Shown here: positions 13,675 through 23,935 of the stretch, in pieces
Layout of the letters: every line of letters starts with the position of its first letter
Numbering within the stretch: the first letter of the stretch is position 1
NCBI RefSeq assembly: GCF_905475395.1
Contig: NC_058340.1
Coordinates: 69,666,181-69,730,180, forward strand
Length of the DNA: 64,000 nt
Direction: 5' to 3'
Origin: Chrysoperla carnea
Lineage: Eukaryota; Arthropoda; Insecta; Neuroptera; Chrysopidae
Position numbers and translations under genes: made by a program
The notes under the pieces: model-generated
Databases searched by the model: none
The model's input: the letters and a program-made list of their open reading frames with translations, nothing else
Told to the model about the DNA's origin: nothing

Positions 13675-15603
13675 TTAAACATCTACATTAATAGCAAAAG
13701 GTTTCTCACTCCTGGTTTTGGTATAAAAGATTCGATTCCTGTAAATAAACAAAAAAAAATCGAATAATTATTTCCAAAAAACGAAAACTTTCATAATAAA
13801 AACTTACTCTTCATCTTTGAAAGTTCTGTCACCCATATTTGGTGCATCACTTCGAAAACTATCACAGCTACCATCTTTAACTTGTTTTAAATTTTCGCAT
13901 GCCCTTGTTGGGAATGCTACAGCATTTGGTATAGTTTCAATAAAATATTCCCAGGATCTAGAATGACTACAACTTCCGCCTATATCAAAGTTACATCCTG
14001 GTTGGGAAACTGTACCACCGTTTGGATAATAGTCATTATCTCCTAATGGAAATAAGAAACCTAATAATCCACTTGCAGTGTGAATTACATCCACAAATTG
14101 AGCATCGTCTTTAGTTAATCTCCATTCAGCATCACCAGGTGCAAGATTGTATAATGGTAAAGCTGGATCTAATCCAGTGATACGTTCCACACGTCCTGAT
14201 TTAACATTTTTTCCAGCAATTCCAGCCGTATGTGCGCCTAAACTATGCCCAATTATGTGTAAATTTTCTAATTTCATTCCAGCTCCCTGAACTAAATTAT
14301 CAATCAATTGGGCTGTGGTCTGTCCAACTAATCGCGTATTTTTAGAAGCTGTTAAGTACCATGGTGCACGAGCTAATTTTCGCCAATCGACAACTATTAC
14401 ATTATATCGGCCACTATTTAAGTAACCTAAAAAAAAAATAACAAAATTTGAAAAATGTATCTGAGACATAAATTAAAATCGAGATTTCCTTGGACAAAAT
14501 ATCTCCTTGACGAAATATTCCCGCTACAAAATACAAGAGACTTGTAGACCCGTGCTAACTCGAACTCCTTAAAGGCATGGTCAGCCCGTGAATCAGTTAG
14601 TGAACCCAATCACAAGGTTATCCAAAAAATCAAAGACCCGTAGACCCATGCTAACTGGATCCCATTAAAAGCATGGTAAACCCGTAAATCAGTGAGTGAA
14701 CACAGTCAGAGGGCTTAGTCAAAATGCCAAAAACTCGTGATAGCTTGACCCCATTAAAAGAGTGGACATTTACTTTGAATATATTTTGTTTTGGGAATAT
14801 TTTTCAAAGACATATTTTTTATCCGGTGATACTTTATCGTAGGTATTTTATGAATCTGAATGATAAATTTTGTCCGGGGATATTTTGTCTGGAAATATTA
14901 ACGCTTGTTATCTCGAATGATATATTTTATAGACTTACTATTTTTCGTTTGTTGACCAAAAGGGCTTTTATAGGAATTCCCAAATCCATGAATTAAAATT
15001 TTTGTAGGGTATGCTGGATTAAATGGAGAATTTTTCAAATTAGTCGATTTATTTACAAATAATTCGTAATGTTGATCAAGACCAGCTCCGCCCCTAAAAC
15101 AAATTCCATTTTAGCCAAAATATTTTACATGGATCAAATTAAAAACTTACTTTGTGTATAAGTAAAAGTGGATATTTTTGGCACTCGCTTTTTTCTGTCG
15201 TGGATCTGATCGATTTGTTTGACCCATAACAACTTCACCGTTATCCCCTAAGACATATATTGTATTGTTACCAATATCCCCAATATCGGCAGGATCAATG
15301 TCCACATTATAATCATCATCTTCGTCTTCGGTTTCGACTTCTTGAGCTAGAAAAAATAATTTTTAAGTCACTACAAATTTTGTTCAAAAAAATGATAAAA
15401 TTCGAAAAGAATAATAATATTGCTATCGAATACTTCGATTGTTTCTATGCAATTAATAAAATCGTAACCCTTCGACAGCGCTGCATTATGTTCAAATTTT
15501 AAAGCAGCTAAGTTTTTTTTTATCTCGGTCAGAAAAAATTTTACTTACCACTCAAGAAACTGATCGTTATTGAAATTACGAATAAAACATAAAAGAACTT
15601 CAT
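13675..15603 (-). CDS. Secreted lipase / phospholipase A1-like, GHSLGAH type, five exons
   Basis: CDS is complement of join(13675..13738, 13808..14426, 14939..15093, 15151..15346, 15549..15603), 1089 bases, 362 aa plus TAA. All four introns have GTAAGT donors and AG acceptors and keep frame (phases 1, 2, 1, 2). Exon 1 encodes a hydrophobic signal peptide (MKFFYVLF...), with likely cleavage after FLSA. An acidic pro-segment (QEVETEDEDDD) follows. Residues about 108-113 contain the strand/oxyanion motif ILIHGF, and YNVIVVDW is at 143-150. The nucleophile Ser197 sits in GHSLGAH, Asp222 in GLDPALP and His290 in SCSHSRS, so the catalytic triad is complete. The lid between Cys280 and Cys288 holds only seven residues, a short-lid form often linked to phospholipase A1 or galactolipase activity rather than triglyceride lipase. 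The C-terminal PLAT domain of vertebrate pancreatic lipase is absent, as in insect homologues. Expected to be extracellular (gut, saliva or venom); the substrate is inferred. Confidence 0.95.
14470..14935. repeat. Lipase intron 3 repeats (short tandem units plus inverted motif)
   Basis: Within the intron 14427-14938, a unit of about 90-95 bases (GACCCGTGCTAACT..., ...GTGAATCAGTTAGTGAAC) is present near 14547 and 14637, with a partial third near 14735. On either side lie inverted relatives of a GACAAAATATCTCC-like motif (near 14491 and 14865-14900). Non-coding; it looks like a small decayed transposable element. Confidence 0.55.
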
Positions 15604-16672
15604 CTCGATTGTTGCAAAAATAAACTGATCACGAAAACAAACTTGAACTGTGATTTTCCTTGGACAGTGACAAAGTTTTATATAAAAACAGTTTGTTAAA
15701 CAAAGTGTTTACAATCAGTTAAACAATTCTTTGTTCTCCTTGAGTGATTAAAACCAAAACTATTTCCTTCTTTCGTATTAATAAGTCAAAGTTGGTAATT
15801 CTAGCCTGCGGCGTAGGTTGATTAGTACTTCCCAACAAATTATTCAATAAGTAGTGAATTTCCAGCAAAAAAGTGTTAGAAAAATGTAAATTGATGATGA
15901 TCTTGTGTGTGATTCCCCATTGTTTTGCAGAGATTCACATTAAAATTATAAAATACCGTAACTATAAAGGTTGTATTTTTTAAAGGTTCACATATTTGAG
16001 TTTACAAATTTCTAATGTTTTTAACCGATTTGATTTAAAAAACCCCCGAGAAATTTGAAACGTATCCAAGAACAGTCTTCATTAAATTACCTTTCAAACT
16101 TTTCTGAGGTATTTTGTTTACCTTTGTAGTAATAATTGTGTCATACTGAATTGTTTACGATATTTCCGTGACAGCTTATCTCATTGTCTTGAGTCAATTT
16201 TGAGATTCTTGGGTAAACTAATACTTCATTTCTTTACCTGATATAACAGTAAAACGATCATAAAACGTAAGAAATGGAAAAAGCTGACAAGTTGATAAAT
16301 GGACAATACTAAGTCGAAAAATAGGACTAAATTTTTCGATATTAAAAAATTGCTCAAATATATGAATATACAATTTTAAAATATACACGTCAAAATACTT
16401 AATTTTTCAATAATTTACACATTAATCACTTTATCAGCGGAAATATATATTATATATAGTATATTTTTGTCTAAAAATAATTCCATTATGGTTTAATCTA
16501 CTGAACCTTCTAGATCATCGACCGTCTACACGAATGCAACACTTAATTATTATGATCATAAATATTTAATTAAGTCCAATTGCATTTGAACTTGAACAGT
16601 TGAAGTTTAGATAGAGATAATAATTTCTTATGAAAAATAGTAGTTTTAATCAAAAATTTAAAATGTGGTTTT
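15366..16672 (-). repeat. Left arm of large inverted duplication
   Basis: Inverted counterpart of 18585-20346. Matching tracts are 15366-15548 (lipase intron 1) with 20173-20346, 15549-15728 (promoter, 5' UTR, signal exon) with 19993-20172, and about 16285-16672 with 18585-18965. The left-arm segment 15729-16285 has no counterpart in the right arm, where a repeat of the palindrome family sits instead. The left end of the homology stops about 20 bases short of lipase exon 2. Confidence 0.9.
15645..15685 (-). promoter_or_regulatory. Lipase core promoter: TATA box and initiator
   Basis: On the minus strand TATATAAAA occupies 15685-15677. An arthropod-type initiator TCACAGT starts at 15653, placing the probable start at A15651, 34 bases below the TATA box. 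The inferred 5' UTR is about 48 bases. An exact copy of this arrangement occurs on the plus strand at 20037-20070. Confidence 0.7.
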
Positions 16673-18365
16673 CCCGTTGATAAAACAAAAGATTTATTAT
16701 TTATTTTATTAATTGTATAATTATTATTTTTTTCGTAACTTTTTCCTTATTGATTCTTTTTTTTCTTCATTAATTCTTCGTAGTCTGGCATGATAAATAT
16801 GACGTATTTTCTAGAATCTAGATGAATGTTTGTCATAACATTAATAAAAAATGAGTTAATAAACTTGTTTTTGTTAATTAATTTAAAAAATTGTTTATTT
16901 TTTTTTTAAAACAGTTATTCATTAGGTACAGCCGAATTCATTTACTGTGACACTTATTGAGAATAAAAAACTGGGAATTACAAATTTTTGTGCAATCTGA
17001 ACTTTTTATTTCCTTTAGCTTAATCGTAAAAAAAAGATAAATGAAATTTTAAATATCAATGTTATTGTACTCAGAAATTGTATTAATTCGAAAAAATGCA
17101 GTATAGGTGTCACCAGGTCCGTAACTAGGGAAACTAACTAATTTGAAACCCACTAACTTTGGGTCATTTTTTTCCGCTGTGATGTCATTTTTTCGCTATC
17201 TATCATAGAGTAAGAGCCAGCGCCTGCCAGACATACGTTGAAGTATAAAAGCTGAAATTTTTTTTGGGTATTCTCACTGGTGTAGGGACCAATCTTTGGG
17301 GGCTACAAACCTTGACTAAGGGTTCCTTCGGTAGGTAGCAGGTAATCAGGGGCGCAGCACCCGAGCTCTCTCACGTTAAAGTATAAAAGCTGAAATTCAC
17401 ACAGAGTGTTCAAATGACCATTTTAAGTCAATATTGAAAAAGACATAGTTATAATTTTTACTCCATACTCCACTTTCTGGAAACCTATTAGAACTTGGTT
17501 AATTTTGATCACAAATTTGAAAAGTATGAGTCAAATTTAGTAGGATTACATACTTGGTTAATTGGTTTATCAAAATTGGATAAAATTTAGATGTGATAGA
17601 GCAAAATTAATTTTTTTTGGATTCTGATGACGTCATAAAGTTGAAAAATTCGATTTTTTGATAGCACAGGAAAATTTGATCCGATCTTATTGGAATTTTT
17701 TTTGAAACCCACTAATTTTGGGCCATTCTTTTCAGCTGTTATGTCAATTTTTCGCTAGCTACCACGTTTGTGCTTCATTTCGGGACCAGGACTCCACATT
17801 CTTGAAACCTATTAGAGCTAGATTAAAGATCACAAATTTGAAAAGTATGGCTCAAATTTAGTAGGAAGTAGCAACTAAAATCCCAAGAAAAAATAATATG
17901 ATCCAACTTTTGAGACAGATCGGTATTGTTTTTTTTTTTTGTAAAATGCTGGAACATTATCAAATTTTTCTTAAAGAATATAGCATAAAAAGTCTTTTAC
18001 TATTTTTTCTCTTTTTTGAAATGACAATGACTGTCTACTCGTACATAAATTGTTACGTACTAGTTAATATGCTTTGGGCATACAGACTATATGTAAGCTA
18101 CAATAATGTTTTTTTTTTCTTCGTCATATTTATTCATAAAATAATATAAGAATAAGAAAAATGAATGGCATAGAAAAAAAGAAAAAAAATGAAAAAGTAA
18201 ATTATACCTTTGAGATTTATCTTTAACATACGCTATGCTGCGTAACTTACTGATGGTAGTTAGCTCAAGTTGCGTTATTCTTTATATTATTTTAAATATT
18301 TTATTATAAACTAAGAAATAAATACTTTATATTGGACAAATATATCAAAAGACAAAGTCTCTTAT
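16673..18365. other. Spacer between the inverted arms, with degenerate direct repeats
   Basis: No gene. 17140-17880 contains degenerate internal duplications: AACCCACTAA(C/T)TTTGGG near 17147 and 17705, AAATTTGAAAAGTATG near 17514 and 17834, and AAGTATAAAAGCTGAAATT near 17240 and 17380. 17898-18149 is T-rich and its open frame is low complexity. Confidence 0.55.
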
Positions 18366-18596
18366 TACTTATTGTTGTTGTTTACATTTAATCATGCACA
18401 CGATATTTACATCATGATCTATTCGACTAATTTTGATATATAATTTGATATATAATATGTTACACATTCGTAAACTAAATATTGACAAATATCTTGTCTA
18501 GTAATCTTCGTTAAAGAGAATTGAAAAAAATACACTCGAACCAGGACTCGAACCTGGACTTCTTGGATTCATGTCAAGCGCCCTACCACATTTCAA
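18366..18596 (-). mobile_element. tRNA-derived SINE, family 2, copy 1
   Basis: On the minus strand the head reads GGTAGGGCGCTTGACATG (A-box-like region) and then GGTTCGAGTCC (B box), embedded in a tRNA-like arm CCAGGTTCGAGTCCTGG. The roughly 150-base body ends in an AACAACAATAAGTAATAA tail. It is not a working tRNA because the acceptor and 3' half do not fold normally. It abuts the inner edge of the right duplication arm. A second copy lies at 46973-47168. Confidence 0.75.
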
Positions 18597-18970
18597 ATTT
18601 TGATTAAAACTACTATTTTTCATAAGAAATTATTATCTCTATCTAAACTTCAACTGTTCAAGTTCAAATGCAATTGGACTTAATTAAATATTTATGATCA
18701 TAATAATTAAGTGTTGCATTCATGTAGACGGTCGATGATCTAGAAGGTTCAGTAGATTAAACCACAATGAAATTATTTTTAGACAAAATCATTTATAATC
18801 TATATTTCCGCTGATAAAGTGATTAATGAGTAAATTATTGAATTAAAAACAACGTATTCAGACGTGTATATTTTAAAATCATATATTCATATATTTGAGC
18901 AATTTTTAAGTATCGAAAAAATTAGTCCTAGTTTTCGACTTATAAGTATTATCCATTTAACAAATTTTTT

Positions 18971-19990
18971 AACCGACTTCAAACAAAGAAGGAGGATGTT
19001 ATCAATTCGTTTTTTTTTTTTTTATGTTTGTTACCTCAGAACTTTTGAATGGGTGAACCGATTTTGATGATTCTTTATCTATTTGAAAGCTGATGCTTCC
19101 CGTGTGGTCCCATTTAGCCGCGTTCTGACAACGGCAATCATGAGAAAAACATAAATGTCTTAAATTTTCATTAAGTATGCACGACAAGAGGACGAATAAC
19201 TCAATATCACGCCAACCGATTTCGATGATTCTTTTTTAGGGACAAATTAGTTAGTGTACTTCAGATTCACTAAAAATCACAAAATAAAAAAAAACTTTTA
19301 ACAAAAAGAAAACCGACTTCAAAAGAAAATTTTTTCCAAAACAAATTAATGTGCACTAAAAAGTAAAAAAATAACGATAATACAGTGCAACCTCGATATA
19401 ACGAATCTGAAGGGAACCAGTAAATATTCGTTATATCAAGTAATTCGTTAAACTGAGGTTTGTTATATTGAGGTTAAGTTGGTCTAAAATTCGTTATAAA
19501 GAGGAAAAAAGTGTCGGAACCTCTCGCGACATGAATTACATACTATGGAGTATACTAACTGTCATATATTGGTGGGACTTTATACGTTATATAAAGGTTT
19601 TGAATTGACGAATTTCGTTATATAGAGGTATTTAAATTTTTTATGTAGTTGAAAATTCGTTATATAGAGGCTGTTCGCAAAAAATATTCGTAATGTAGAG
19701 GTATATTTTATATTGACTCTTATGGACAATTCAAGGGGATTGCGAAAAATTCGTTAAATCGAGGAATTCGTTATATTGAGGTTCGTTATATTAAGGTTGC
19801 ACTGTATAATGTAGTTAAAATTATTGTTATTTTTGGAGTCGGTCGCGGTGTCAGCCAAGCTAATGTAGCAAACTGTTCTGTCAGAGTTGTTTCCTTGGCT
19901 GACACCGACTCCAAAAATAACAATAATTTTAACTACATTATATTATCGTTATTTTTTTACTTTTTAGTGCATATTAATTTGTTTTGGAAA
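18971..19990 (+). mobile_element. Palindrome-family repeat, copy 1 (with nested MITE)
   Basis: Begins AACCGACTTCAAACAAAGAA and a poly-T, then one unit of the CCGATTTTGATGATTCTTTA-type repeat. A long palindrome follows whose arms end at CCAAG (19855-19859) and CTTGG (19894-19898), with a 34-base loop between. A 422-base MITE interrupts the left arm at 19383-19804. The right arm is cut short at GGAAA (19990), where duplicated lipase promoter DNA begins. Confidence 0.85.
19381..19806 (+). mobile_element. TA-flanked MITE (Tc1/mariner-like) nested in a repeat
   Basis: The element spans 19383-19804 between TA dinucleotides at 19381-19382 and 19805-19806. Its ends are inverted: CAGTGCAACCTCGATATAAC and, on the opposite strand, CAGTGCAACCTTAATATAAC. 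The interior is built from repeated TTCGTTATATAGAGG-like words. Sister repeats at about 24708 and 37450 keep the empty site GATAATATAATG, which predicts exactly this TA duplication. There is no transposase frame, so it is non-autonomous. Confidence 0.9.
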
Positions 19991-20036
19991 TAAATTGTTT
20001 AACTGATTGTAAACACTTTGTTTAACAAACTGTTTT

Positions 20037-20070
20037 TATATAAAACTTTGTCACTGTCCAAGGAAAATCA
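20037..20070 (+). promoter_or_regulatory. Duplicated core promoter (TATA 20037-20045, initiator at 20068)
   Basis: TATATAAAA at 20037-20045 and TCACAGT at 20068, with start near A20070, are identical to the lipase core promoter in sequence and spacing but face right. The whole 180-base block from 19993 to the exon 1 donor differs from the lipase copy at one base (20107 T against the lipase C). Confidence 0.65.
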
Positions 20071-20117
20071 CAGTTCAAGTTTGTTTTCGTGATCAGTTTA
20101 TTTTTGTAACAATCGAG

Positions 20118-21797
20118 ATGAAGTTCTTTTATGTTTTATTCGTAATTTCAATAACGATCAGTTTCTTGAGTGGTAAGTAAAATTTTCTTTGACCAAGATA
20201 AAAAAAAACTTAGCTGCTATAAAATTTAAACATAATGCAGCTCTGTCGAAGGGCTACGATTTTATTAATTGCAAAGAAACAATCGAAGTCTTCGATAGCA
20301 ATATTATTATTCTTTTCGAATTTTTTTGAACAAAATTTGTAGTGACAAAGTCTCTTATTTTTATGGCTGAGCTTTTCATAACAACGTATAAAATTAATGT
20401 TTTATTAAAATTCATAATATCTATTTAATACTAAGCTTTCAAGTTTCATTGAAGTTTGCTTCATAAAATTCGATACTAAACTCTTATAAACAACAATCCG
20501 TAAATTATTGCCAAAAAAAGTAATAAAACCACGCTTAACTGCATTAAAAAGTTAATAATAATTTAATTTTTTTTTTTCGGATTGTTTGCTTATTGTGTTT
20601 ATTAAATTTAATTATTCAAAGCTAAAATGAAAAAATCATTTTGATTATAATAGTTTTGATTTCAAAATAAATATTAAAGAACATTATTATTAATATAATG
20701 CAAAAATTGAAGTATCTATAGATTTAAAAAAAAAATCAGAATCAATATTTGCATTATCAATGATCATTTTAAAATTTATGGTCACGTATGATAATACACT
20801 CATGCATTTTATCATAATAACAAATTTTATTGTTTGATCATATACATATATAAAATAATATTTAAAGTGTGGTGTAAATATTGAATTTTGATTTGTGGTT
20901 AGCGACATGCTTTTTGGATCACAATACTCCGCAAAAAAATGCACATGTTAAAAAAAATGCAACATTTTTTAACATGTTTCGATTAACTTCACTTATTCGT
21001 TGTGTGCGTAGTCATGGTAGGGCCAATAAAATCGATGCCAGCGCTTCCAGTGAAAAATTTTGGCGATAAAGGAGGATGTTATGACTAATTTGCAATTCTT
21101 TACATGTTAATCTTATAGAAAATGTCAAATTAAAATTATTGAAAAATACTAATTAATTAAACTTAATGCATTAAAAATTGTGAAAATAAGAAATCAAATT
21201 GCACAAATTTTATTTTTCAAATGTAAATTATCATAATTATTTATTTAAATTTGTGAGACATTAATATTTAATTTTCAATGTAAGCCATAAATGCAATCCA
21301 TACAATTATATATGCAGCCATACAATTCTATAATAAAGTAAGTGTATCGTTACCATGGAAACGCCTCCAATAAAATTCACTCACGGTGCGAATAAATATA
21401 CTGTAGGAAAAATGCATTCGACCAAGGAAACGACTCGCTTGGTGATGGTTTATTTTAGGAGCCGGTGGAAAATGTTTGTCCGAGCTAGCTAGCCAAATCC
21501 ATGCCTTTTTCGATTTACCCCCACAGGGTGGGAGAGAAGTACTCCACTGACGTGACGGTAATGAATAGATACAGAAGGAATATATGGCTTACTCAGATTT
21601 ACTCTAAGAATCGAAGTATTGTCATGTTAGAAATAGGAAAATATTTATGAAAACTGTTATGCTTTCAGATATTCATATTTCCCTTCTCTTATTCTCAGTA
21701 CATTTTTAACTGTTTCTTTATTGCAGGAATAATTCAAAAGCCCTGTAAAAGGCGTCGAGGTTATAAAACTGATTTGTTTTGTGAACTGGAATTTTAG
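20118..21797 (+). CDS. Candidate 42-aa secreted micropeptide made from a duplicated lipase signal exon
   Basis: CDS join(20118..20172, 21727..21797). Exon 1 encodes the lipase signal peptide unchanged (MKFFYVLF..., 18 codons plus one base) and ends at a GTAAGT donor. Exon 2 follows a good pyrimidine tract and TTGCAG (acceptor ends at 21726), joins in frame as Gly, and stops at TAG 21795-21797. AATAAA follows at 21825-21830. After the predicted cleavage (about residue 19) the mature peptide is about 22-23 aa. It starts IIQKPC, contains the basic run CKRRRGYK, has a second Cys 12 residues after the first, and ends in an acidic/aromatic tail; net charge is about +3. Promoter and start are copied from the lipase. 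I recognise no homologue. The tetrabasic run could be a processing site or a membrane-binding patch. Alternatives: a non-functional duplicate, or exon 1 spliced to a more distant exon (it is also in phase with 52734). Confidence 0.5.
20994..21394 (+). repeat. Dispersed 370-400 bp repeat, copy 1 (inside the micropeptide intron)
   Basis: Starts ATTCGTTGTGTGCGTAGTC, then AAATCGATGCCAGCGCTTCC, and ends GTTACCATGGAAACGCC followed by CTCACGGTGCGAAT. Further copies lie at 48931-49292 (minus) and 57010-57376 (plus). No coding frame; the class is unknown. Confidence 0.8.
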
Positions 21798-21824
21798 TAA
21801 TTCACAGCATATTTATTCATAGAT

Positions 21825-21830
21825 AATAAA
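21825..21830 (+). terminator. Polyadenylation signal for the candidate micropeptide gene
   Basis: AATAAA lies 28 bases after the TAG stop of the second exon, and a second overlapping AATAAA follows. In AT-rich DNA this hexamer is common, so it is supportive rather than decisive. Confidence 0.4.
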
Positions 21831-21837
21831 TAAATTT

Positions 21838-22464
21838 TCATTTTTTTCCCAAGTAATAAATGTCATATAACAAAATGTTTACATAAAAATGGTAGTCTAT
21901 GTTTTAAATTTCTCCATTTATTATTTTTTTTTAAATTATGTAATCCAATATTTTTATTGATCGTTTCAAATAACTAGTGTAGAGATATCACTCATATTTA
22001 AAAAAAAAAGTAATTCTTTTATTTTCATCATAACTTTTAATGGCCATTTGAAACTTGAATTTTTTTTACATATTTTTTTTTTAAATATATTTTTTTTATC
22101 CTACGGATACATTAAATAACAAGTAACTAAATATCAGAAAAAGTATTTTTAATTGATTTTATTTCAAAAATTATTAAAAAATAATTGAGTGATGGCCAAT
22201 GGAAACTTGAACTATTTTTATTATATGTAAGGTAAATTATTGTACCTTTTATTTGTTATTTTGCTTAAAAATACAAGCACCTGGACATCTATGCTCTTGT
22301 TTGCTGACTCTCTGATAAGAAAACTTTGTCTTCATATAGTTACTGTCTCATGGCTGTATCGAGTCAAACCGAGCACTAGCTAGCGATCAATTACTACCAC
22401 AATTATTGATTATCTGGTACTCACTCAGGACTACAAGGCCCTCAGATCGGCCAGACGTAGTCAT
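21838..22464. other. Non-coding stretch
   Basis: T-rich low-complexity DNA followed by unremarkable sequence. No gene or repeat was recognised. Confidence 0.5.
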
Positions 22465-22793
22465 TGCTATCTATAATAATAATAATAATAATAATGGGGT
22501 TTAATCTCCGTTTCTCTGACATATACGCCTATAACAGAGGCCACCCACATCATTATTTGTTATTTTTTATTTATTTAATTACAAACATATTTACAATTAC
22601 ATTTTGATGTGGGTGGAGTCGGTTACTTCGTTCTTATCCAAGCGACGACAATGTGATTAATTCTTCACTCCCATTAATTATAAATTGTTCACACTGCCGC
22701 TGCATGGATTCGAACCCGCAACCTAAGTCTAAATGGATAAACAGACGAAGACAAACGCCTTAGACCGCTCAGCCATTTAGGCTATCTATAAAA
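22465..22793 (-). mobile_element. tRNA-derived SINE, family 1, copy 1
   Basis: On the minus strand it starts AGCCTAAATGGCTGAGCGGT (A box, like tRNA-Leu/Ser with a long variable arm), with B box GGTTCGAATCC and then a body containing CTTGGATAAGAACGAAG. It ends in an (ATT)n tail at 22473-22494. GCTATCTATAA occurs at both ends (22465-22475 and 22781-22791), a likely target-site duplication. Simple tRNA prediction would probably flag the head; it is not a working tRNA. Confidence 0.85.
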
Positions 22794-23935
22794 CAGTGGT
22801 ATATGAAAAACAAATTGTATTTTCTTTGGCAAGCAAACAAAAGGAAGGTTGTCTGTGTGTTTTTGTTTTGAAGTACAAAAAATACAATTTTTATTGCAAA
22901 AAGTAAAACAACTGTTGGTTTTCGTGTTATTTATTATTATCAAGTTGACTATTGTGTTTGAGATGGTAAAGTTTAAAAAAAACGTCCCCAAAATACCTTG
23001 AATCAAGACAATATCCTGTACCAATTAATATAGAAATTTTTTATCTTTTATTCCAGGTCAACATGCCACTTAGTTCTTAATAGAAGAATTCCTATTGACT
23101 TTGAGTCAATGAAATAAACAGATTAAGTAGAAAGCTTCCTCCATACTTTAGAGACAAGAGTACTTATAATAGTGGAACTTCAAATTACATAGTGTATAAG
23201 AATAATGGTGCTTTTAGAAGATAGTGTTTCCTAGATTATATTTTAAAAAGAAATGGTTCAACGCTCTACAATTAAAACGTAAAATAATATCGAAAAAATA
23301 TAGAAATTAACATCGAGAACAAAAAAAATATTTTTAATTATACAATATCGAAACATTTTTACCTAGATTTTATAATTAATTTCGAATATAGTTTAAATGC
23401 CTATCAGCAAATATACAGCTTTAGAAATTATTGCCCACAAATCAAAATTACTGAATGAGAATAATTCATAGTCTGGGCACGATCGATACGTACGATTTGA
23501 AGAAATAAGCTTTATTGCTTTTGCTAACCAAAGATTTTTATTCCTAATTTTTCGTTTCTTTGGATTGAAAAAAAAAAAAAAAAAAAAAAAAATGCAAAAT
23601 ATAAGTCAATCTAAAAATGTATTCCTTTATATATTTTTAATCTTTTATTTATTGAAAAATTTCCATAAATATTTTTTATAAAGTATTTTTTTCTGATATA
23701 ACAATCATAGTACAAGGGCTGAAGAGCCGAAGGCGACTGAATAATATTTGCTACTTTAGTCGATCCCATTATTATTTAGAATTGGTGAATGTATACTAGG
23801 CATGGCCAGAATGTTTCAGGAGCAATGATGTAAACCTTACAAACTTAGTTTTTACAATTGTAGAATGGCAAAATTTGCTCGATCTATTATCGCTTTGATG
23901 TAATGAGCTACTTGAGCGGCTTCTCAATGTGGTTT
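22794..23935. other. Non-coding stretch with a long A tract
   Basis: No gene. The frame at 22782-23024 overlaps the SINE edge and has no domain. About 23569-23592 is an uninterrupted run of about 23 A. Confidence 0.5.

Larger units (their letters stand above)
18585..20346 (+). repeat. Right arm of large inverted duplication
   Basis: Reverse-complement relative of 15366-16672 (tract coordinates given there). Two tracts are nearly identical between arms: 18602-18763 (one difference in 162 bases) and 19993-20172 (one difference in 180). The parts between and beyond are visibly more diverged. A palindromic repeat (18971-19990) occupies the middle of the arm. Confidence 0.9.

Noticed and set aside
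13804..14469. Lipase read as a single 221-aa frame with its own Met at 14469
   Set aside because: The first codons are intron sequence upstream of the acceptor at 14427. The true gene is five exons starting at 15603.
20881..21069. 62-aa open frame ending in KIDASASSEKFWR
   Set aside because: The same tail (KIDASASSEKF) appears in the frame at 56788-57054, because both run into the same non-coding dispersed repeat.
22690..22786. Possible tRNA gene on the minus strand
   Set aside because: It has A and B boxes, but it is the head of a SINE with a body, an (ATT)n tail and a second copy at 27638. The tRNA fold is not maintained.
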